NCBI RefSeq assembly: GCF_001316435.1
Contig: NZ_JXLL01000011.1
Location: 1-61,022, forward strand
DNA: 61,022 nt
DNA from: Caloranaerobacter sp. TR13
Lineage (GTDB): Bacteria; Bacillota; Clostridia; Tissierellales; Thermohalobacteraceae
Direction: 5' to 3'
Positions 42,692 to 51,450 of this stretch are shown here, in pieces (the stretch's first letter is position 1; the number at the start of each line of letters is the position of its first letter). A model generated the notes under the pieces. That model was not told where the DNA came from and searched no databases. It was given only the letters and a program-made list of their open reading frames with translations. Made by a program: the position numbers and the translations under genes.

Positions 42692-43474
42692 GTGAAAATA
42701 ATAGTTTGTATTAAACAGGTTCCTGATACTACTGAAGTAAGACTAGACCCAATTACAGGAACATTAATAAGAGAAGGTGTACCTAGTATAATAAATCCAG
42801 ATGATAAAAGTGGATTAGAAGCAGCTTTGAGGTTAAAAGATGAAATCGGTGCTGAGGTAACAGTATTGACTATGGGACCACCACAAGCAGAAAAAGCATT
42901 GAGGGAAGCTTTAGCAATGGGAGCAGATAGAGCAATATTATTAAGTGATAGAGCGTTTGCGGGTGCAGATACTTGGGCTACATCTTCAACACTTGCTGCA
43001 GCTATAAGAAAGTTAGATTATGACTTGATAATCGCTGGAAGACAAGCTATAGATGGCGATACTGCTCAAGTTGGTCCTCAAATAGCAGAACATCTAGGGC
43101 TTCCTCAAGTCAGTTATGTAGCCGATTTAAAATTGGATAATGATAGATTAATTTTAAAGAGAATGTTTGAAGATGGATACCATTTAATTAGAGTCAAAAT
43201 GCCTTGTTTAATCACTACTTTAAGTGAAATGAATGTTCCTAGATATATGTCAGTAGGTGGAGTATTTGATGCTTATAGAGAAAAAGAGATAATAAAATGG
43301 ACATTAAATGATATAGATGTAGACCTTTCAAATATTGGTTTAAGAGGTTCTCCGACAAAGGTTAAGAAATCTTTCACGAAGGGAGCAAAAACGGCCGGTA
43401 AAGTGTATGATGTAGATCCAAAAGAGGCTGCACAAATAATAGTAGAAAAGTTAAAGGAGAAGTTTTTCATTTAA
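42692..43474 (+). CDS. etfB: Electron transfer flavoprotein beta subunit
   Basis: A 260-residue EtfB. The N-terminal MKIIVCIKQVPDTTEVRLD and the nucleotide region LTMGPPQAEKALREALAMGADRAIL (quoted in part) match clostridial EtfB proteins of electron-bifurcating complexes, where this subunit carries the bifurcating FAD. The GTG start follows TAGGAGGG and lies 12 bp after the dehydrogenase gene. It should form a heterodimer with EtfA and take electrons from NADH. Confidence 0.95.
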   Translation: MKIIVCIKQVPDTTEVRLDPITGTLIREGVPSIINPDDKSGLEAALRLKDEIGAEVTVLTMGPPQAEKALREALAMGADRAILLSDRAFAGADTWATSSTLAAAIRKLDYDLIIAGRQAIDGDTAQVGPQIAEHLGLPQVSYVADLKLDNDRLILKRMFEDGYHLIRVKMPCLITTLSEMNVPRYMSVGGVFDAYREKEIIKWTLNDIDVDLSNIGLRGSPTKVKKSFTKGAKTAGKVYDVDPKEAAQIIVEKLKEKFFI

Positions 43475-43502
43475 AATTGGTATAGATTAAGGAGGGAGTA
43501 CC

Positions 43503-44537
43503 TTGGATATTAGAGAATTTAGAGGAGTATATGTTTTTGTTGAGCAGAGAGAAGGTGAAATACAGAGAGTTTCATTAGAGTTAATTGGAAAGGGTAGAGA
43601 AATTGCAAAAAAAATAGGCGAGTCTGTTACAGCTGTTATACTTGGATATAATATAAAAAACAAAGTAGATACTTTAATTCACTATGGAGCTGATGAAGTT
43701 ATTTATATAGATGATGAAATATTAGATGTTTATATGACTGAACCTTATACTAAAGCTTTAACAGAAGTAATAAAATCAAGAAAGCCAGAAATATTTTTAA
43801 TTGGTGCTACGGCTATAGGTAGAGATTTAGCACCTAGAGTTTCAGCTAGAATACATACAGGGCTTACAGCAGACTGTACTTCGTTAGATATAGAAGAAGA
43901 AACTAGAAATCTTTTAATGACAAGACCAGCTTTTGGTGGCAATTTAATGGCTACAATTGTCTGCCCAGAACATAGACCTCAAATGTCTACAGTAAGACCT
44001 GGAGTTATGCCATTGCTTGAAAAAGATGAAAATAGAGTTGGAAAGATTGAAGAGTTTAAAGTGAATTTTTCTGAAGAAGATATAAATGTTGAAATATTAG
44101 AGATAGTAAAAGAGAAAAAGCAGAAAATAAAAATTGAAGAAGCAAATGTATTAGTAGCAGGTGGAAGAGGTATTGGTAAACCAGAGAAATTTGAATTACT
44201 TAAAAAACTAGCAGATAAGCTTGATGGATTAATTGCAGCTTCACGTGCAGTAGTTGATGCTGGATGGATTGATAGAGAACATCAAGTAGGACAGACTGGG
44301 AAAACAGTTAGACCTGATTTATATATAGCATGTGGTATTTCAGGAGCTATTCAACACTTAGCTGGAATGGAAGAATCAGATTTTATTATTGCAATAAATA
44401 AAGACCCTGAAGCTCCTATTTTTGAAGTTGCTGACATTGGTATTGTTGGAGATGTAAATAAAGTAATTCCTGCATTAATTGAAGAAATAGAAGCTGTGAA
44501 AAAATCAAAAGAAATGCAAAAATCTCTTGGATTTTAG
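43503..44537 (+). CDS. etfA: Electron transfer flavoprotein alpha subunit
   Basis: A 344-residue EtfA. The C-terminal FAD domain is intact: AGGRGIGKPEKFELLKKLAD, ASRAVVDAGWIDREHQVGQTGKTVRPDLYIACGISGAIQHLAGM (only parts quoted) with the SGAIQH flavin loop. No extra N-terminal ferredoxin domain is present. The start is TTG 43503 behind AAGGAGGG. It is the last gene of the sigma-54-driven operon before a strong terminator. Confidence 0.95.
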   Translation: MDIREFRGVYVFVEQREGEIQRVSLELIGKGREIAKKIGESVTAVILGYNIKNKVDTLIHYGADEVIYIDDEILDVYMTEPYTKALTEVIKSRKPEIFLIGATAIGRDLAPRVSARIHTGLTADCTSLDIEEETRNLLMTRPAFGGNLMATIVCPEHRPQMSTVRPGVMPLLEKDENRVGKIEEFKVNFSEEDINVEILEIVKEKKQKIKIEEANVLVAGGRGIGKPEKFELLKKLADKLDGLIAASRAVVDAGWIDREHQVGQTGKTVRPDLYIACGISGAIQHLAGMEESDFIIAINKDPEAPIFEVADIGIVGDVNKVIPALIEEIEAVKKSKEMQKSLGF

Positions 44538-44552
44538 CCAAGAGATTTTTTT
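44518..44552 (+). terminator. Intrinsic terminator of acyl-CoA dehydrogenase/etf operon
   Basis: AAATCTCTTGG/CCAAGAGATTT stem, 7-nt loop containing the stop codon, T7 tail. Confidence 0.92.
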
Positions 44553-44572
44553 GTGGTAAAATTACTGATGTT

Positions 44573-44601
44573 TTGTTTTTAAAATGCTAATATGATATAA
44601 T
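44573..44601 (+). promoter_or_regulatory. SigA-type promoter of sigma-54 activator gene
   Basis: TTGTTT (44573-44578), 17 bp, TATAAT (44596-44601), ending 37 bp before the start codon. Confidence 0.65.
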
Positions 44602-44638
44602 TTTAACAAAGTTAATTATTTAAAAGGGTGAGAGTGCA

Positions 44639-46348
44639 ATGGAATTTACAAATAGTTATGTTAGTAAAGTTTTTAAAAATATGACTGATGCAGTAATAGG
44701 AATAGATAAATTAGGTAATGTTGTTATAATTAATGAAGCTGCAAAGAAGATATTTGGATTTGAAACTGTAAAAAAGAAAAAAGTAGAAGATTTTATATTA
44801 AGTATTAAACTCAATATAGTATTAGAAACTGGAAAAGAAGAACTGGAGAATAATTTTATATATAATGGAAGAAAATTTGTTTTAAACAAAATACCTGTAT
44901 TTAAAGATAAAAAAATTGAAGGAGCAATAGCTTTATTTCGCGAAGTAACAGATTATAGTAAATTGATAAAAATAATTGAAGAAGATAAAGTACATTTAGA
45001 AATACTTAATACAATTTTAGATGTATTAAATGAAAGAGTTGTTGTAGTAGATGAAAAAGGAATAATTACTATGATGAGTAAAGCGTATAAAGAATTTATA
45101 AATAATCCTAACCCTGAAGGGAAGCATGTTACTGAAGTTATAGAAAATACAAGAATGCATATTATTTTAAAAACTGGAGTAATGGAAATTGGTGAGATTC
45201 AAGAAGTACAAGGTAATAAAATGGTAGCTATGCGTATTCCAATAAAAAAGAATGGGAAAGTAATTGGTGCTGTTGGAAAAGTTATGTTTAAAGATGTGAG
45301 TGATTTAGTTACTCTGACTAATAAGGTTAATAGATTAGAGCAAGAATTGGAATATTACAAAAGTGAATTGAATAAGGAAAGAACTACAAAATATTCATTT
45401 AAAGACATAATTGGCAGGAGCGCTAGTATTCAAGCAGTAAAAGAATTGGCTATGAAAGTAGCAAAAACAGATTCGAACATTTTGATTACAGGGGAAAGTG
45501 GGACGGGAAAAGAGCTTTTTGCACATGCTATCCATAACGCTAGTAAAAGATATTTAGGTCCGTTTATTAGAATAAATTGTGCTGCAATACCAGAGGAACT
45601 ACTTGAATCTGAATTATTTGGATATGAAGAAGGTGCGTTTACTGGTGCTAGAAAAGGTGGAAGGAAAGGAAAATTTGAACTAGCTAATGGAGGGACGATT
45701 TTACTAGATGAGATAGGTGATATGCCTATTAGGATGCAGGCTAAGCTTTTAAGAGTGCTTCAAGAAAAAGAGATTGAAAGATTAGGAGGAAATATTGTAA
45801 GAAATATAGATATTAGAATAATAGCGTCTACAAATAAAAATTTGGAGATGCTTGTAAAACAAGGATTATTTAGAGAAGATCTTTATTTTAGACTTAATGT
45901 AATGCCTATTAAAATACCTTCTTTAAGAGAAAGAAAAGAAGATATTAGTATTCTTACAAAAAAACTTCTTGTAAAAGTATCTAATAGACTAGGAAAATAT
46001 GTAGAAGGGATTTCAAATGATGCAATAAAATATCTTGAAAGTTATGATTGGCCTGGAAATATTAGAGAGTTAGAAAATGTTATTGAAAGGGCAGTAAATC
46101 TATTAGATGCAGATTTGATTATAAAACCTGAGCATTTGCCTGAAAAAATAACTAAAAATAAAGCAAAGAAATACATATATGAAAAAAAGAGTTTGAAAAA
46201 TATGATAGAAGAAATAGAAAAAGAAATTATTCTCGAATGTTTAGAAAAGAACGATTGGAATAAAAATAAAGTTGCTAAAATTTTAGGAATTAGTAGAGTT
46301 GGTTTATATAAGAAAATAGAAAGATATAACTTAAATAAAGCACATTAG
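44639..46348 (+). CDS. PAS-domain sigma-54-dependent transcriptional activator
   Basis: A 569-residue enhancer-binding protein. It has two N-terminal PAS-like sensor domains (residues about 5-110 and 120-225), a short coiled linker (LEQELEYYKSELNKE), and an AAA+ domain with Walker A GESGTGKE (from G285), the sigma-54-contacting GAFTGA loop and Walker B ILLDEIGDM. It ends in a C-terminal Fis-type HTH (NKVAKILGISRVGLYKKI). It probably senses a small molecule or redox state and activates the -24/-12 promoter at 41425, the only one found in this window. No kinase is needed, as there is no receiver domain. Confidence 0.93.
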   Translation: MEFTNSYVSKVFKNMTDAVIGIDKLGNVVIINEAAKKIFGFETVKKKKVEDFILSIKLNIVLETGKEELENNFIYNGRKFVLNKIPVFKDKKIEGAIALFREVTDYSKLIKIIEEDKVHLEILNTILDVLNERVVVVDEKGIITMMSKAYKEFINNPNPEGKHVTEVIENTRMHIILKTGVMEIGEIQEVQGNKMVAMRIPIKKNGKVIGAVGKVMFKDVSDLVTLTNKVNRLEQELEYYKSELNKERTTKYSFKDIIGRSASIQAVKELAMKVAKTDSNILITGESGTGKELFAHAIHNASKRYLGPFIRINCAAIPEELLESELFGYEEGAFTGARKGGRKGKFELANGGTILLDEIGDMPIRMQAKLLRVLQEKEIERLGGNIVRNIDIRIIASTNKNLEMLVKQGLFREDLYFRLNVMPIKIPSLRERKEDISILTKKLLVKVSNRLGKYVEGISNDAIKYLESYDWPGNIRELENVIERAVNLLDADLIIKPEHLPEKITKNKAKKYIYEKKSLKNMIEEIEKEIILECLEKNDWNKNKVAKILGISRVGLYKKIERYNLNKAH

Positions 46349-46426
46349 ATGTTCAGTTTGTTATTGAAATAAATAACTACCAAGCATAAAATAATTATAA
46401 CTAATAGAATCAAGGGGAGGAGTTTT

Positions 46427-47392
46427 GTGAATAGAAAAAAAGTTTATATAACACGAAAAATACCTGATATAGGAATTAATCTTTTAAAGCAGTATTTTGA
46501 AGTTGAAATTAATATGGAAGATAGACCTTTAACTAAAGAAGAATTAATAAGCAATATTGAAGATAAAGATGCTGTATTATGTCAATTAACAGATTTGATT
46601 GATAAGGAAGTATATGATAGGGCTAAAAGAGTTAAAATATTTGCAAATTATGCAGTAGGATTTAATAATATAGATGTTGATGAAGCTACAAAAAGAGGTA
46701 TCATTATTACAAATACTCCTGATGTGCTATCAGATGCAACTGCTGATTTAGCGTGGACACTTTTATTAAGTGTTGCAAGAAGAATAGTTGAAGCTGATAA
46801 ATATACTAGAGCCGGAAAGTTTAAATGTTGGTCTCCAACTCTTTTTTTAGGACAAGATTTGGTTGGAAAGACTTTAGGTATAATTGGTGCTGGGAGAATA
46901 GGCAAGACACTTGCAAAGAGGAGTATTGGGTTTGATATGAAGATTTTGTATCATAATAGAAAAAGAGACGAGGAAATGGAAAGAAAATTTAATGCTAAGT
47001 GGGTTGATAAAGACACTTTATTAAGAGAATCAGATTTTATTTCTCTTCATGTTCCACTTACACAAGAGACATATCATATGATTGGAGAACGTGAATTTAA
47101 GTTGATGAAAAAAACTGCAATTCTAATAAATACAGCAAGAGGCCCTGTAATAGATGAAAAAGCATTAGTTAAGGCTTTAAAAGAGAAAGAAATTTGGGGA
47201 GCAGGATTAGATGTTTATGAAAAAGAACCAGAAGTAGAGGGAGATTTAAAGAAAATGGAAAACGTTGTTTTGGTGCCACATATAGGTAGTGCAACTATTA
47301 ATACGAGAGATAATATGGCGAAAATAGCTGCAAAAAACATAATAGCTGTATTTAATAATGAAAAACCATTAACTCCTGTAAATGATATATAA
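46427..47392 (+). CDS. D-2-hydroxyacid dehydrogenase (glyoxylate/hydroxypyruvate reductase type)
   Basis: A 321-residue NAD(P)-dependent dehydrogenase. The Rossmann motif GIIGAGRIGKTLAKR, the catalytic Arg in INTARGPVID, Glu in YEKEPEVEGDL and His in VPHIGSAT are all present. It reduces a 2-oxoacid such as glyoxylate or hydroxypyruvate to the D-hydroxyacid. The start is GTG behind GGGGAGG. It lies 78 bp after the sigma-54 activator without a terminator, so the two may be co-transcribed; a role in the same regulated pathway is possible. Confidence 0.9.
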   Translation: MNRKKVYITRKIPDIGINLLKQYFEVEINMEDRPLTKEELISNIEDKDAVLCQLTDLIDKEVYDRAKRVKIFANYAVGFNNIDVDEATKRGIIITNTPDVLSDATADLAWTLLLSVARRIVEADKYTRAGKFKCWSPTLFLGQDLVGKTLGIIGAGRIGKTLAKRSIGFDMKILYHNRKRDEEMERKFNAKWVDKDTLLRESDFISLHVPLTQETYHMIGEREFKLMKKTAILINTARGPVIDEKALVKALKEKEIWGAGLDVYEKEPEVEGDLKKMENVVLVPHIGSATINTRDNMAKIAAKNIIAVFNNEKPLTPVNDI

Positions 47393-47393
47393 G

Positions 47394-47433
47394 TTAAAAT
47401 ATAGGCTTAGCATGTCTCTAAGCCTATATTTTA
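47394..47433. terminator. Bidirectional terminator between convergent genes
   Basis: AAATATAGGCTTAG/CTAAGCCTATATTT, 14-bp stem with a 7-nt loop and A/T tails on both sides. Confidence 0.9.
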
Positions 47434-48075
47434 TCCTCCTAATGTTATGTCTTGTTTATCGTACCATTCAAGAGCATGGTAAAAATGCTCTTTTTTAAAA
47501 TCAGGCCAATAATCATCAATAAAATAGAAGTCTGAATAAACTGTTTGTAAAGGTAAAAAACCACTTAATCTTTTTCTACCTCCCCAGCGTATAACTAAGT
47601 CTATTCTTGAAATATCTTTTGAATGCAATAAGCCTATTACATTATTAGAGATGCTTTTCTGATTTATTAATTTTTTTACATCCCATTGCCAACCATAGTT
47701 AACTAAAAAATTAACTTTTATACCTCCTTTACCAAATGTTTTTCTATTATTAGTATAAGGCAGTAATTCTTTAGGAAACATAGGAGAATCAGTATTACCT
47801 ACTACTAACAAAGAAGCATCTCTATTTGAAAGTAATTCTACAGCTTTTATACATGCTTTAGTAAACGCTCTAGTTTGTATTGAAGGCCTTTTAGTATTAT
47901 CTATAGTAAAACCATAAAATGTAAGTTCTTTAATTCCTATTTTTTTACATAATTCAAATACTTTAATACCAGGGTCAAGACCTTTTTCATAGCCCATTTC
48001 TTTTGAAAGCCCTTTCCCTACGGCCCATCTTCTATTTCCATCAGGAATTATTCCTATATGTTTTGGGATTCTCAT
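47431..48075 (-). CDS. Divergent undecaprenyl-diphosphate-synthase-family protein
   Basis: A 214-residue member of the cis-prenyltransferase family, shorter than typical UppS (about 250). The first motif HIGIIPDGNRRWA keeps the catalytic Asp (D13). Several other family signatures are changed: GHxxG reads GYEKG, the usual SSENW-RP reads TIDNTKRP, the RTGGE-R loop reads RWGGRKR, and the Glu of the YAE-YF motif is Asp (VYSDFYF). It probably makes an unusual prenyl chain or has lost UppS activity; it is unlikely to be the housekeeping enzyme. Read leftward from ATG with GGAGGT. Confidence 0.75.
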   Translation of the reverse strand: MRIPKHIGIIPDGNRRWAVGKGLSKEMGYEKGLDPGIKVFELCKKIGIKELTFYGFTIDNTKRPSIQTRAFTKACIKAVELLSNRDASLLVVGNTDSPMFPKELLPYTNNRKTFGKGGIKVNFLVNYGWQWDVKKLINQKSISNNVIGLLHSKDISRIDLVIRWGGRKRLSGFLPLQTVYSDFYFIDDYWPDFKKEHFYHALEWYDKQDITLGG

Positions 48076-48159
48076 AAGCTTACCTCCGATTTTAATTTCA
48101 ATTCTAGTATTGCCATTTAATAGTTAACTATAATCAATTTCTTGAATATTGGAGATTTT

Positions 48160-48188
48160 TTGACAAGAATATTATTGTTATTTCTTAT
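48160..48188 (+). promoter_or_regulatory. Possible SigA promoter of DUF5685 operon
   Basis: TTGACA (48160-48165), 17 bp, TCTTAT (48183-48188). The -10 is poor. Confidence 0.45.
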
Positions 48189-48251
48189 TTGATACTTTAA
48201 AATATTAATTAAGCAATTAAATCAATTTAAAAAATAGAAAGAGTGGATAAA

Positions 48252-49124
48252 TTGTTTGGCTATGTAACACCATATAAAGATGAATTGAAAGTTAGAGAAT
48301 ATAATATATTTAAAGCATATTATTGCGGACTATGCAAGGTTCTTGGAAGTGAATTTAATCAAGTAGTTAGATTTGGTTTAAATTATGATTTCACTTTTTT
48401 AGGACTATTATTATCCTCTTTAGACGAAAAAAAGGACAAGATAAAATATGAAGGCTGTATTGCTAATCCATTTAAGAAAAAGCCTATTGTAGTGAAAAAT
48501 GAAAATCTTAGTTATAGTGCTTATATTAGTGTTATTCTAGTTTATTATAAATTGTTAGATGATTGGAAAGATGAAAGGAATTTACTTTCTTTAATAGGTA
48601 TGATACCCTTTATTTTTCCAAAAAATAAAGCTAAATACGTTTTTGAAGATAAATATTTAGCTGTTGTAAATAATTTGGACAAGTTAGCAAAACTAGAAAA
48701 AGAAAAATGTGATATTATTGATGAGAGTGCTGATGCTTTTGGTAAGCTAATGGAAGAGATAGCTGCATCGCCGTTTATTAGTGATGATAGGACGATAAGA
48801 GTTTTAAGATGGCTTGGATATAATTTAGGACGTTTTATTTATGTGTTAGATGCATTTAATGATATAGAAAAAGATATTAAAGAGGGAAATTATAACCCTA
48901 TCCTTTTACAATATAAATATAGTTCAAAAGAAGGATTAGAAAACTTTTTAAATAGAGTAAGAGAGCCTATAGAATTTTTTCTGACATTTACGCTAGACAA
49001 TCTAGCAAAAAGTTTCGAATTATTAGATATAAAATATAATAGAAATATAATTGAAAATATAGTTTATATGGGAACAAGACAGAAAATGGTGCAGATTCTT
49101 AAGAAAGGGAGTTGTAAGCAATGA
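48252..49124 (+). CDS. DUF5685 family protein
   Basis: A 290-residue protein of the DUF5685 family, whose function is unknown. The conserved N-terminus [18 protein letters not shown] is followed by a CGLCK cysteine pair (C25, C28). The rest is helical, with acidic [17 protein letters not shown] near residue 215, reminiscent of Asp-rich diphosphate-binding helices, though this likeness is loose. TTG 48252 is chosen because family members begin at MFGYV. It overlaps the J-domain gene by 4 bp, so the two products probably work together. Confidence 0.75.
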   Translation: MFGYVTPYKDELKVREYNIFKAYYCGLCKVLGSEFNQVVRFGLNYDFTFLGLLLSSLDEKKDKIKYEGCIANPFKKKPIVVKNENLSYSAYISVILVYYKLLDDWKDERNLLSLIGMIPFIFPKNKAKYVFEDKYLAVVNNLDKLAKLEKEKCDIIDESADAFGKLMEEIAASPFISDDRTIRVLRWLGYNLGRFIYVLDAFNDIEKDIKEGNYNPILLQYKYSSKEGLENFLNRVREPIEFFLTFTLDNLAKSFELLDIKYNRNIIENIVYMGTRQKMVQILKKGSCKQ

Positions 49125-49729
49125 AAAATCCTTATGAAGTATTAGGGCTTAGAGATGGTGCAAGTGAAGAAGAAATAAAGAGAGCATATAAGATGCTTGT
49201 GAGAAAATACCACCCAGATCAATATGTTAATAATCCTCTTGCTGACCTTGCTGAAGAGAAACTTAAAGAGATTAATGAAGCTTATAATATACTTATGAAT
49301 AAAAGAAGTAGAAATCATGAAAGTAATAATAACTGGAAGTACAATCAATATGACAGTACAAATTTTAGTGAATTCGATGAGGTTCGCAAATTGATTGATA
49401 TGGGTCGACTTAAAGAAGCATATAATATATTAGAAAACAGTACAAGTAGAGGAGCTGAATGGTATTTTTTAAAAGGAGTAATATTGTTGAAAAAAGGCTG
49501 GTATGAGCAGGGATACCAGCATGTTAGAAGAGCTGTTAATTTGGATCCAAACAATACTGAGTATAGAAATGTGTTAAACAATATTTCTTTTAGAAATGAA
49601 ACTTATAGAGATGTAGGACGAAGTATGGGTTATGGTAGCGATACTTCTCTTTGTGAAATTTGTCAATGTTTAATATGTACTGACTGTTGCTGTGAATGTA
49701 TGGGAGGAGATTTTATCACTTGCTGTTAA
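49121..49729 (+). CDS. J-domain (DnaJ-like) protein with TPR-like middle and cysteine-rich tail
   Basis: A 202-residue co-chaperone-like protein. The J domain covers residues 1-65 with HPD at 31-33. A TPR-like helical pair covers about 85-155 ([21 protein letters not shown]). The last 28 residues hold ten cysteines (start [19 protein letters not shown]), which could bind zinc or an Fe-S cluster. It is not a DnaJ housekeeping protein: the G/F and standard zinc-finger regions are missing. It is translationally coupled to DUF5685, and a small membrane protein follows. Confidence 0.85.
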   Translation: MKNPYEVLGLRDGASEEEIKRAYKMLVRKYHPDQYVNNPLADLAEEKLKEINEAYNILMNKRSRNHESNNNWKYNQYDSTNFSEFDEVRKLIDMGRLKEAYNILENSTSRGAEWYFLKGVILLKKGWYEQGYQHVRRAVNLDPNNTEYRNVLNNISFRNETYRDVGRSMGYGSDTSLCEICQCLICTDCCCECMGGDFITCC

Positions 49730-49743
49730 TGGGGGCAAATAAT

Positions 49744-50262
49744 ATGAGTAATTCAAGCAAGTCAAAAAAAGTAGCTCTAGGTGGTATTGTTGTATTATTA
49801 TCTGTTTTGTGTCTATATTTAGCTTCAATATTACCTACTAATAAGATTTTTTTCTTTAGTTTGAGTACTGTTTTTATTGCTGCGATTGTAATAGAATTTA
49901 AAACTTATTTTTCATTAATAACTTATGGAGCTGTTTCTATTTTAGGATTTATAATTATACCTAATAAATTAATAATGATACCGTATGTTATTTATTTTGG
50001 ATATTATGGAATAATAAAATATTATATTGAAAAAATAAATAATATTTTAGCTGAATGGGTAATAAAAATAGCTCTTTTTAACTTATTCGCATATGTGACT
50101 TATATAATTACAGTTAATTTATTTGTTAGTAATTTATATATAAAACTTCCAATATGGTTTATTTTATTGTTATTACAAGTATTCTTTATTATTTATGATA
50201 TATGTTATAGTTTAGCTATCAGTTATTATAAAAATAGATTAAGGAAATTCTTAAGGATCTAA
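49744..50262 (+). CDS. Small multi-pass membrane protein, third gene of DUF5685 operon
   Basis: A 172-residue hydrophobic protein with about five membrane segments (residues near 10-30, 35-55, 58-95, 105-125 and 135-160). The N-terminus is Ser/Lys-rich and cytoplasmic, the C-terminus Lys/Arg-rich. Not recognised by motif. ATG 49744 behind GGGGGC is chosen; an upstream extension would overlap the J-domain gene by about 34 bp. Its position suggests that it anchors or works with the J-domain/DUF5685 pair. Confidence 0.7.
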   Translation: MSNSSKSKKVALGGIVVLLSVLCLYLASILPTNKIFFFSLSTVFIAAIVIEFKTYFSLITYGAVSILGFIIIPNKLIMIPYVIYFGYYGIIKYYIEKINNILAEWVIKIALFNLFAYVTYIITVNLFVSNLYIKLPIWFILLLLQVFFIIYDICYSLAISYYKNRLRKFLRI

Positions 50263-50274
50263 TGTGAAATTAAA

Positions 50275-50303
50275 TTGAGTATTTATAATATTTATGCTAT
50301 ACT
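50275..50303 (+). promoter_or_regulatory. SigA-type promoter of leader RNA
   Basis: TTGAGT (50275-50280), 17 bp, TATACT (50298-50303). Transcription should begin near 50310, about 140 bp before the next gene. Confidence 0.7.
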
Positions 50304-50309
50304 TAATCA

Positions 50310-50416
50310 GCAAAATTAAATAAGACAGTTCGAAACCATCCTGTCTTTAAACAAAACTACGGGCCAGCTACTGATATAGGTAGTATTAATAAAAGGGCAC
50401 GTATGCCCTTTTTTTG
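50310..50416 (+). ncRNA. Structured 5' leader ending in a terminator (candidate riboswitch/attenuator)
   Basis: The leader has a 7-bp hairpin AAGACAG/CTGTCTT (50322-50347) with a 12-nt loop, then an A-rich strand. Two copies of CTAC (50357-50360, 50368-50371) compete for one GTAG (50380-50383). GGGC at 50361 could compete for the GCCC of the terminator GGGCA/TGCCC-T7 (50395-50416). The terminator lies before the start codon of a reductase gene, so it should control read-through. I cannot match it to a known riboswitch class. Confidence 0.55.
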
Positions 50417-50452
50417 TACTTTTTGGATTTAATTACTTAGGAGGTACTTAAG

Positions 50453-51448
50453 ATGAAAACAATAGGGATAACTACAACTGTTCCAATAGAAGTTTTATTA
50501 GCTGCTGGATACAGAGTTATTGACTTAAATAATCTTTTTATTACTTCAGAGGAATATGGGAAATATATAGAAATAGCAGAAAAAGATGGATTTCCAAAAA
50601 GCTCATGTGCTTGGATTAAAGGTATCTATGGGGCAGTTTTGGAAAATGAGATTACTGAAGTAATAGGTGTAATAGAAGGAGATTGTTCAAATACTAAAGC
50701 GTTGATAGAAGTATTAAGACAAAATGGGATAAAGGTATATCCTTTTTCATATCCACATAGTCATAATTTAAGAGATGTAAAGAAAGCAATAAAAGATTTT
50801 ATGTCTTTATTTGGGGTTTATGAAACTCAAGTTGAGTTAATCAGAAAAAGATTGAATAAAATTAGAAAAATTGCAAAAAGAATAGATGAGCTTACGTATA
50901 TGGAGGGAAAAGTAAATGGTTTTGAAAATCATTTATATCAAGTAAGTTTAAGTGATTTTAATGGGAATATAGACGAATTTGAGGAAATGCTATTAAAAAA
51001 ATTGCACGAAATCGAAAAAAGAAGTCCAGTAATGAGGAAAATAAGATTAGGATATATAGGCGTACCACCTATGACTGGTAATTTATATGAATTTGTAGAG
51101 AAATTTGATTCACATATAATTTATAATGAAGTACAAAGAGAATTTGCTTTTCCAAGAGCTGAGAACGCTAAAGACATTTATGAGCAGTATTACGATTATA
51201 CTTATCCATATGATATCGGGTTTAGATTAGAAAAGATAAAAGAAGAAATAAAGAAGAGAAAAATAGATGGTATTATACATTATACTCAGGCTTTTTGTTA
51301 TAGAGCAATCGAGGATATTATCATAAAAAAAGAATTAGATGTACCAGTTTTAAATATAGAAGGTGATAAATTAAATCAACTAGATGCTAGAACTAAATTT
51401 AGAATAGAAGCATTTTTAGATATGCTTAGTGATTTGAAGGGGTGCTGA
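50453..51448 (+). CDS. 2-hydroxyacyl-CoA dehydratase/double-cubane-cluster-like reductase component
   Basis: A 331-residue HgdB/COG1775-related protein. Three cysteines, C52 (KSSCAWIKG), C78 (IEGDCSN) and C282 (QAFCYRAIED), sit where the family binds its cluster. A single such subunit paired with its own activase is the layout of the double-cubane-cluster proteins, which reduce small molecules at very low potential with ATP. No acyl-CoA genes are adjacent, so a dehydratase role is less likely. The start is ATG behind AGGAGGT. It is controlled by the leader upstream. Confidence 0.72.
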   Translation: MKTIGITTTVPIEVLLAAGYRVIDLNNLFITSEEYGKYIEIAEKDGFPKSSCAWIKGIYGAVLENEITEVIGVIEGDCSNTKALIEVLRQNGIKVYPFSYPHSHNLRDVKKAIKDFMSLFGVYETQVELIRKRLNKIRKIAKRIDELTYMEGKVNGFENHLYQVSLSDFNGNIDEFEEMLLKKLHEIEKRSPVMRKIRLGYIGVPPMTGNLYEFVEKFDSHIIYNEVQREFAFPRAENAKDIYEQYYDYTYPYDIGFRLEKIKEEIKKRKIDGIIHYTQAFCYRAIEDIIIKKELDVPVLNIEGDKLNQLDARTKFRIEAFLDMLSDLKGC

Positions 51449-51450
51449 AG

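Noticed and set aside
50322-50364. PreQ1-I riboswitch-like hairpin plus A-rich tail
   Set aside because: The hairpin, A-rich tail and ACTA word resemble the class, but the pseudoknot pairing between loop and tail cannot be drawn and the downstream genes are not queuosine genes.
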